From assembly GCA_020200615.1 (NCBI GenBank), contig JAIVIH010000281.1, forward strand, positions 1 through 9,968: a DNA stretch of 9,968 nucleotides. Direction: 5' to 3'. This DNA is from Actinomycetota bacterium (GTDB taxonomy: Bacteria > Actinomycetota > Acidimicrobiia > Acidimicrobiales > AC-14). Both the position numbers and the translations under genes were made by a program. Of the stretch, positions 6,451 to 9,968 are shown one piece after another. Within the stretch, counting starts at the first letter, position 1, and each line of letters starts with the position of its first letter. The notes below the pieces were generated by a model. That model saw nothing but the letters and a program-made list of their open reading frames with translations, was not told the DNA's origin and searched no databases.

Positions 6451-9110
6451 CCCCCGTCCCCGGCGACCAGGAGCCGGCGACGACAGCTGCGCCGGTGTTC
6501 CCCAACTACATGCAGATGAGGCGCCGCATGCCGATCGGGGCGTGGCACGTGCTTCGAGTCGGCAGCGTGGCCGCGTTCCTCGTCCTGTGCGTCACGCTGG
6601 TCGTCCGGCCCGCCGGCGGCCTCTTCGTCTTGTGGGGCGTCTTGATCCCGTCCCTCCCGCTGCTCCTCCTGGTGGCTCCCGGACTGTGGCGGAACATCTG
6701 CCCACTGGCTGCCGCCAACCAGACACCTCGGCTGCTGGGGTTCACCCGAGGGCGCACAGCCCCGAAATGGATGAGGGAACGCGGTTACCTCCTCGCCATC
6801 TCGCTTTTCATCGCCGTGGTGACGACCAGGAAGGTCGTGTTTGATACCAACGGGCCGGCTGTAGCCCTTCTCCTGATGACGACCATCGTCGCCGCGTTCG
6901 TAGGCGGGGTGTTGCTGAAGGGCAAGAGCGGCTGGTGCAGCACGATCTGCCCCTTGCTTCCCGTGCAGCGTCTGTACGGTCAGACCCCGTTCGCGACCGT
7001 TCCCAACGGGCACTGTCAGCCTTGCGTCGGCTGCACCAAGAACTGCTACGACTTCAACCCGGGGGTGGCCTACCAGGCCGACATGTACGACGCCGACCAG
7101 ACCTGGAGCGCGCCCCGGAAGCTCTTCGCCGGCGCCTTTCTCGGACTGATCGTCGCCTTCTTCACGCTGCCAACGCCTCCCGCCCTCTCCCGACCGGAGC
7201 TGTACGTACGCTTTGCCGCCTACGTCCTGGTCAGCGCGGGGGCGTTCTTCGCCCTGGATTCGGTCCTTCGTATCTCCACCAGCAAGCTGGCCGCGGTCTT
7301 CGCCACGGCGTCGATCAACACGTTCTACTGGCACAGCTCCCGGACGCTCGCTCGATCCTTCGGCGAGATGTTCGGCACTGACGGCGACGGGATCGTCTGG
7401 CCGCTGCGCGCCCTGGTGCTCAGCCTCAGCGCGTGGTGGTTGCTGAGGACGCTACGAGCCGAGCGAAAGTTCGTGGCCGCGTCGGTGAGCCAGCCTGTCC
7501 GGCTGGCGCCTTCGCAGGTGCAGGCTCTCAGCGGAGAAGGTCGCGGGAGTGACGGTCCGGAAGTGCATGTCGTCCCCGAGAACCTGCGAGTCATCGCCGC
7601 CGAGGGCAACAGCCTGCTGGAAGTGCTCGAAGGTGCCGACCTTCCCATCGAGGCCGGGTGCCGGATGGGAATGTGCGGGTCCGATCCCATCGCCGTGCTG
7701 GAGGGCGCAGAGCACGTGACACCAGTGGCGGAGGAGGAGTGCAACACCCTGCGGCGACTCGGGCTCGGCTCCACCACTCGCATGGCGTGCTGCGCCCGCG
7801 TCACGGGCGATGTTCGCATCTCTCTGGTTCCCGAGAAGGGGGATGCCCGCGCAACCGCGCCGGCCGTGTTCGATACCTCGCTCCGCAGCGTGGTTGTCAT
7901 CGGCAACGGAATCGCCGGTATCACTGCCGCCGACTTCGTCCGCCGCGGCCATCCCGACTGCGAGATCCACGTGATCGGGCAGGAGCCGCACCCCCTATAC
8001 AACCGCATGGGCATCTCGAGGCTCATCTACGGACGATCGGCCATGCAGGGTCTCTACCTGCTGCCGGACAGCTGGTACGAAGACCACGGGATCACGTGCT
8101 GGCTCAACACCCAGGCCCGGCGCATCGACCTCGAGGCCCAGCACGTGATCCTCGGAACCGGAGAGTCCCTGGCCTTTTCCAGGCTGATCCTGGCCATGGG
8201 CAGCAGCAGTTCGGTTCCGCCCTTTCCCGGATTCGGACTGCCAGGATCGTTCGTACTGCGCGAAGCAAGCGACGCCATCGCCATACGGTCCTTCGCCCAG
8301 CACCACGGTGCTTCCCGTGCCGTGGTCGCCGGCGGAGGCCTGCTCGGGCTCGAATCCGCCTACGCCCTGCGCCAGCTGGGGCTGGCCGTCACCGTCCTCG
8401 AACGCAGTGAGCGCCTGCTGCGGAAGCAGGTCGACGAACGGTGCTCGCAACTCCTCGCCAGCTACCTCGATGGCCTGGGGATCGAGTTCCTCACGGGCGT
8501 GGAGGTCAGCGAGGTATCGGGCGACGACCGTGTACGGCGAGCCCTTCTCTCGGACGGCAACTCGACGAACTGCGACCTCTTCCTCGTCTGCGCCGGGATC
8601 CGCCCGAACGCACAACTGGCGAAGGAGGCGGGCATCGAGGTGAGGGCGGGGGTGTTGGTCGACAGCGGCATGCGGACCAGCCACCGGGGGGTGTTCGCCG
8701 CCGGCGACGTCACCGAGCTGGAAGGCCAGGTGCTCGGCCTGTGGCCGGTCAGCGTGGCCCAGGCGGAGGTCGCGGCCACCAACGCCCTCGGCGGACAGCA
8801 GGCCTTGGCCCAGGCCCTCCCTGTCGCCATCCTCAAAGGGCTGGGCATCGACCTCACCTCGGTCGGCCGGTTCCAGCCCGCCCCGGAGGACGAGGTCATC
8901 GTCGTCGACGACGGGCAGAACTATGCCTACGGGAAGCTCATCGTCTCCGACGGGAAACTGGTGGGCGGGATCATCCTCGGCCGGCCTCAGGACGCGCCAC
9001 ACCTGATCGCGGCCGTGAAGCGCCACGCTGACGTCAGGGACCAGATGGAGCGCCTCCGCCAAGGGGATTGGGATGCGCTCGCGACCCCACCGACACTCGT
9101 CGGAACCTAG
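6447..9110 (+). CDS. Membrane redox fusion: NapH-like 4Fe-4S module, ferredoxin-like module, NirB-like FAD/NAD(P)H reductase
   Basis: The product is 887 residues in three modules. Residues 30-340 form a multi-pass membrane part with WRNICP (Cys85), GWCSTICP (Cys164, Cys168) and CQPCVGCTKNC (Cys190, 193, 196, 200). The last is a classic CX2CX2CX3C 4Fe-4S site, as in NapH/NosR-type proteins. Residues 370-462 are ferredoxin-like, with Cys405-X4-Cys410-X2-Asp413 and Cys448-Cys449. The third cysteine of plant-type 2Fe-2S ferredoxins is Asp here. Residues 480-780 are a pyridine-nucleotide-disulfide-type reductase: FAD Rossmann VVVIGNGIAG (GxGxxG 486-491), a NAD(P) site in VVAGGGLLG (629-634) and the FAD-pyrophosphate motif FAAGDV (750-755). 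Residues 788-850 match the C-terminal domain of NirB-like reductases. The siroheme and BFD-like domains of true NirB are missing, so this is not itself a nitrite reductase. The inferred route is NAD(P)H to FAD to 2Fe-2S to membrane 4Fe-4S to an unknown acceptor. ATG 6447 overlaps the upstream stop and has no separate strong ribosome binding site. Confidence 0.88.
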   Translation: MTPVPGDQEPATTAAPVFPNYMQMRRRMPIGAWHVLRVGSVAAFLVLCVTLVVRPAGGLFVLWGVLIPSLPLLLLVAPGLWRNICPLAAANQTPRLLGFTRGRTAPKWMRERGYLLAISLFIAVVTTRKVVFDTNGPAVALLLMTTIVAAFVGGVLLKGKSGWCSTICPLLPVQRLYGQTPFATVPNGHCQPCVGCTKNCYDFNPGVAYQADMYDADQTWSAPRKLFAGAFLGLIVAFFTLPTPPALSRPELYVRFAAYVLVSAGAFFALDSVLRISTSKLAAVFATASINTFYWHSSRTLARSFGEMFGTDGDGIVWPLRALVLSLSAWWLLRTLRAERKFVAASVSQPVRLAPSQVQALSGEGRGSDGPEVHVVPENLRVIAAEGNSLLEVLEGADLPIEAGCRMGMCGSDPIAVLEGAEHVTPVAEEECNTLRRLGLGSTTRMACCARVTGDVRISLVPEKGDARATAPAVFDTSLRSVVVIGNGIAGITAADFVRRGHPDCEIHVIGQEPHPLYNRMGISRLIYGRSAMQGLYLLPDSWYEDHGITCWLNTQARRIDLEAQHVILGTGESLAFSRLILAMGSSSSVPPFPGFGLPGSFVLREASDAIAIRSFAQHHGASRAVVAGGGLLGLESAYALRQLGLAVTVLERSERLLRKQVDERCSQLLASYLDGLGIEFLTGVEVSEVSGDDRVRRALLSDGNSTNCDLFLVCAGIRPNAQLAKEAGIEVRAGVLVDSGMRTSHRGVFAAGDVTELEGQVLGLWPVSVAQAEVAATNALGGQQALAQALPVAILKGLGIDLTSVGRFQPAPEDEVIVVDDGQNYAYGKLIVSDGKLVGGIILGRPQDAPHLIAAVKRHADVRDQMERLRQGDWDALATPPTLVGT

Positions 9111-9120
9111 AAAGGCGGAG

Positions 9121-9968
9121 ATGGCCGAAACCCGGATCACGAGGATCGTCAATCACACGACCGCGAGCGTTTCCGTTGTGAATTACGAGACGGAAACCAG
9201 CAGCGACCCGATCGGGGCACGTGGCAGCGTGGCTGTCGATATGGCCGTGCCCTGGGCCTCGAGCCAGTGGGACTTCGGAGACAGGGGTAAGCGCCTGGAG
9301 GTGCAAGTCGACGGCTGGACCAGGTACTGGATCTGGCAGGCGGCGCATGAGGACGGTGACTTTGTCCGTTTCTCGAGCGACGGCCGCTGGCACGACCCCG
9401 GAGCCCGCGCCTACGGCATCCCCTTGGCCGAGGGCTGGCGAACCTTGGTCGTTCACGATCGTGGCTTCGAGCTCGAAGGATTCGACCTCGAAGTCATGGG
9501 ACACCTGCTGACCCCTCTCCAGGTCCTGGGCCAGTTCTACCCGTCCACCGTCCAACCGCCTGATCCGCTTGCGAACGTTCCCTCTGTCGCGAAGCACACG
9601 GCCGTTTCGTTCACCATGGCGGGGAACGCATCCGACGCGTTCCACCGTGGGGAACCAGGTTCCCGCTTTCTCTACCGCGACTCCGGGAAGCGCTACAGAT
9701 TCGAGATTCGAAACGGAGTTGTATACGCCATCGCTCCTGATGGGAGTTCGACGCGGTTGGAGGGGGCCGTGTCGTACAACGCCAAGCGTCTCGGCGAGCG
9801 CTCTGCCGCGCCGCCGATGGACCTGATCGCCGCGAGTGGTGAGCGAGTGTTCGCCAAGGCGAGGGGTCTCAACCGCTTCTACATCACGACCATGGACGAG
9901 CTGTTCATCCATGCCGGCGAGGATGGCACCGAGTTCCCGGTGCCATCCTCGCCGGCATGGATGAACAG
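9121..9968 (+). CDS. Unrecognised soluble beta-rich protein (3' partial)
   Basis: The ATG at 9121 follows AAAGG (9111-9115) and lies 10 nt after the oxidoreductase stop, so it is probably the third gene of the operon. The frame is open to the window end (282 codons). I do not recognise the family. The sequence is rich in aromatic and charged beta-strand-like stretches: ITRIVNHTTASVSVVNYETE, WTRYWIWQAAHEDGDFVRF, AEGWRTLVVHDRGFELEGFD and later RFLYRDSGKRYRFEIRNGVV. There is no signal peptide and no transmembrane helix, so it is likely cytoplasmic. A Pro-rich stretch (QFYPSTVQPPDP) at about residues 139-150 seems to separate two halves, which may be two beta domains. Because the final 30 bases mirror the preceding ones exactly, the last 10 or so residues may be an assembly artefact and should not be trusted. 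Confidence 0.7.
   Translation, partial: MAETRITRIVNHTTASVSVVNYETETSSDPIGARGSVAVDMAVPWASSQWDFGDRGKRLEVQVDGWTRYWIWQAAHEDGDFVRFSSDGRWHDPGARAYGIPLAEGWRTLVVHDRGFELEGFDLEVMGHLLTPLQVLGQFYPSTVQPPDPLANVPSVAKHTAVSFTMAGNASDAFHRGEPGSRFLYRDSGKRYRFEIRNGVVYAIAPDGSSTRLEGAVSYNAKRLGERSAAPPMDLIAASGERVFAKARGLNRFYITTMDELFIHAGEDGTEFPVPSSPAWMN
9901..9968. repeat. Perfect 30-nt fold-back inverted repeat at the window end
   Basis: Bases 9901-9930 are the exact reverse complement of 9939-9968, with an 8-base spacer (GAGTTCCC, 9931-9938). The right arm ends on the last base of the window. The arms lie inside an open coding frame. A perfect arm ending precisely at a sequence end is what a fold-back read or a hairpin chimera in assembly gives. 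A genuine palindrome or hairpin is possible but less likely. Confidence 0.95.

Noticed and set aside
6132..7334. Minus-strand open frame of about 400 codons
   Set aside because: It lies opposite the cNMP-binding and oxidoreductase genes, is rich in Gly/Arg/Asp/Gln without domain motifs, and has no supporting start context.
6447..9110. Calling the large fusion a nitrite reductase (nirB)
   Set aside because: It shares the FAD/NAD(P)H and C-terminal reductase domains but has no siroheme/4Fe-4S sulfite/nitrite reductase domain and no BFD-like domain, so the catalytic part is absent.
7995..9152. Minus-strand open frame of about 385 codons
   Set aside because: It is an antisense shadow of the FAD/NAD(P)H reductase module, whose plus-strand motifs (GxGxxG, GGGLLG, AAGDV) are unambiguous.
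9901..9968. Terminator or telomere-type hairpin at the right end
   Set aside because: It lies within an open reading frame, is perfectly paired over 30 bases, and stops on the last base. An assembly fold-back explains this more simply.

Overview
The window is GC-rich DNA with GTG/TTG starts, consistent with a high-GC Gram-positive (actinobacterial-type) genome or metagenomic contig. I cannot name a genus. No RNA genes, CRISPR arrays, transposases or integrases were seen. The right edge stops exactly at the end of a perfect 30-nt fold-back, which suggests the contig itself ends there.

Left part (1-3886) looks decayed. It opens with the C-terminal tail of a membrane protein and two compact hairpins. 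Next comes a minus-strand gene remnant whose reading frame must be changed twice. Then a large plus-strand gene follows: DUF4062, a STAND/NACHT-like ATPase, and eleven 40-residue TPR-like repeats. That gene is broken by three single-base frameshifts and an internal deletion. The deletion appears to remove the Walker B segment, and the Walker A lysine is a threonine. Undoing the two shifts inside the repeats (one extra C, one missing G) restores an exact 40-residue period across the array, so the frameshift reading is strong. The genes to the right are long and intact, so poor sequence quality across the whole window is less likely than real gene decay, although three of the four clear single-base changes in the left part lie in short C or G runs.

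Middle (3893-5857, minus strand): one intact gene encodes an exported domain, five membrane segments and a cytoplasmic domain with a TIR-like layout. It converges on the broken STAND gene, with 6 nt between their stop codons, and diverges from the next operon.

Right part (5905-9968, plus strand) is a tight operon. It holds a single-domain cyclic-nucleotide-binding protein with no DNA-binding domain, an 887-residue membrane redox fusion joined to it by an ATGA stop/start overlap, and, 10 nt further on, an unrecognised protein cut off by the window end. The fusion combines a NapH/NosR-like multi-pass 4Fe-4S module, a ferredoxin-like 2Fe-2S module with an altered ligand set, and a NirB-like FAD/NAD(P)H reductase. 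The inferred job of the operon is nucleotide-responsive electron transfer from NAD(P)H to a membrane acceptor. This operon and the membrane TIR-like protein are the least ordinary parts of the window.
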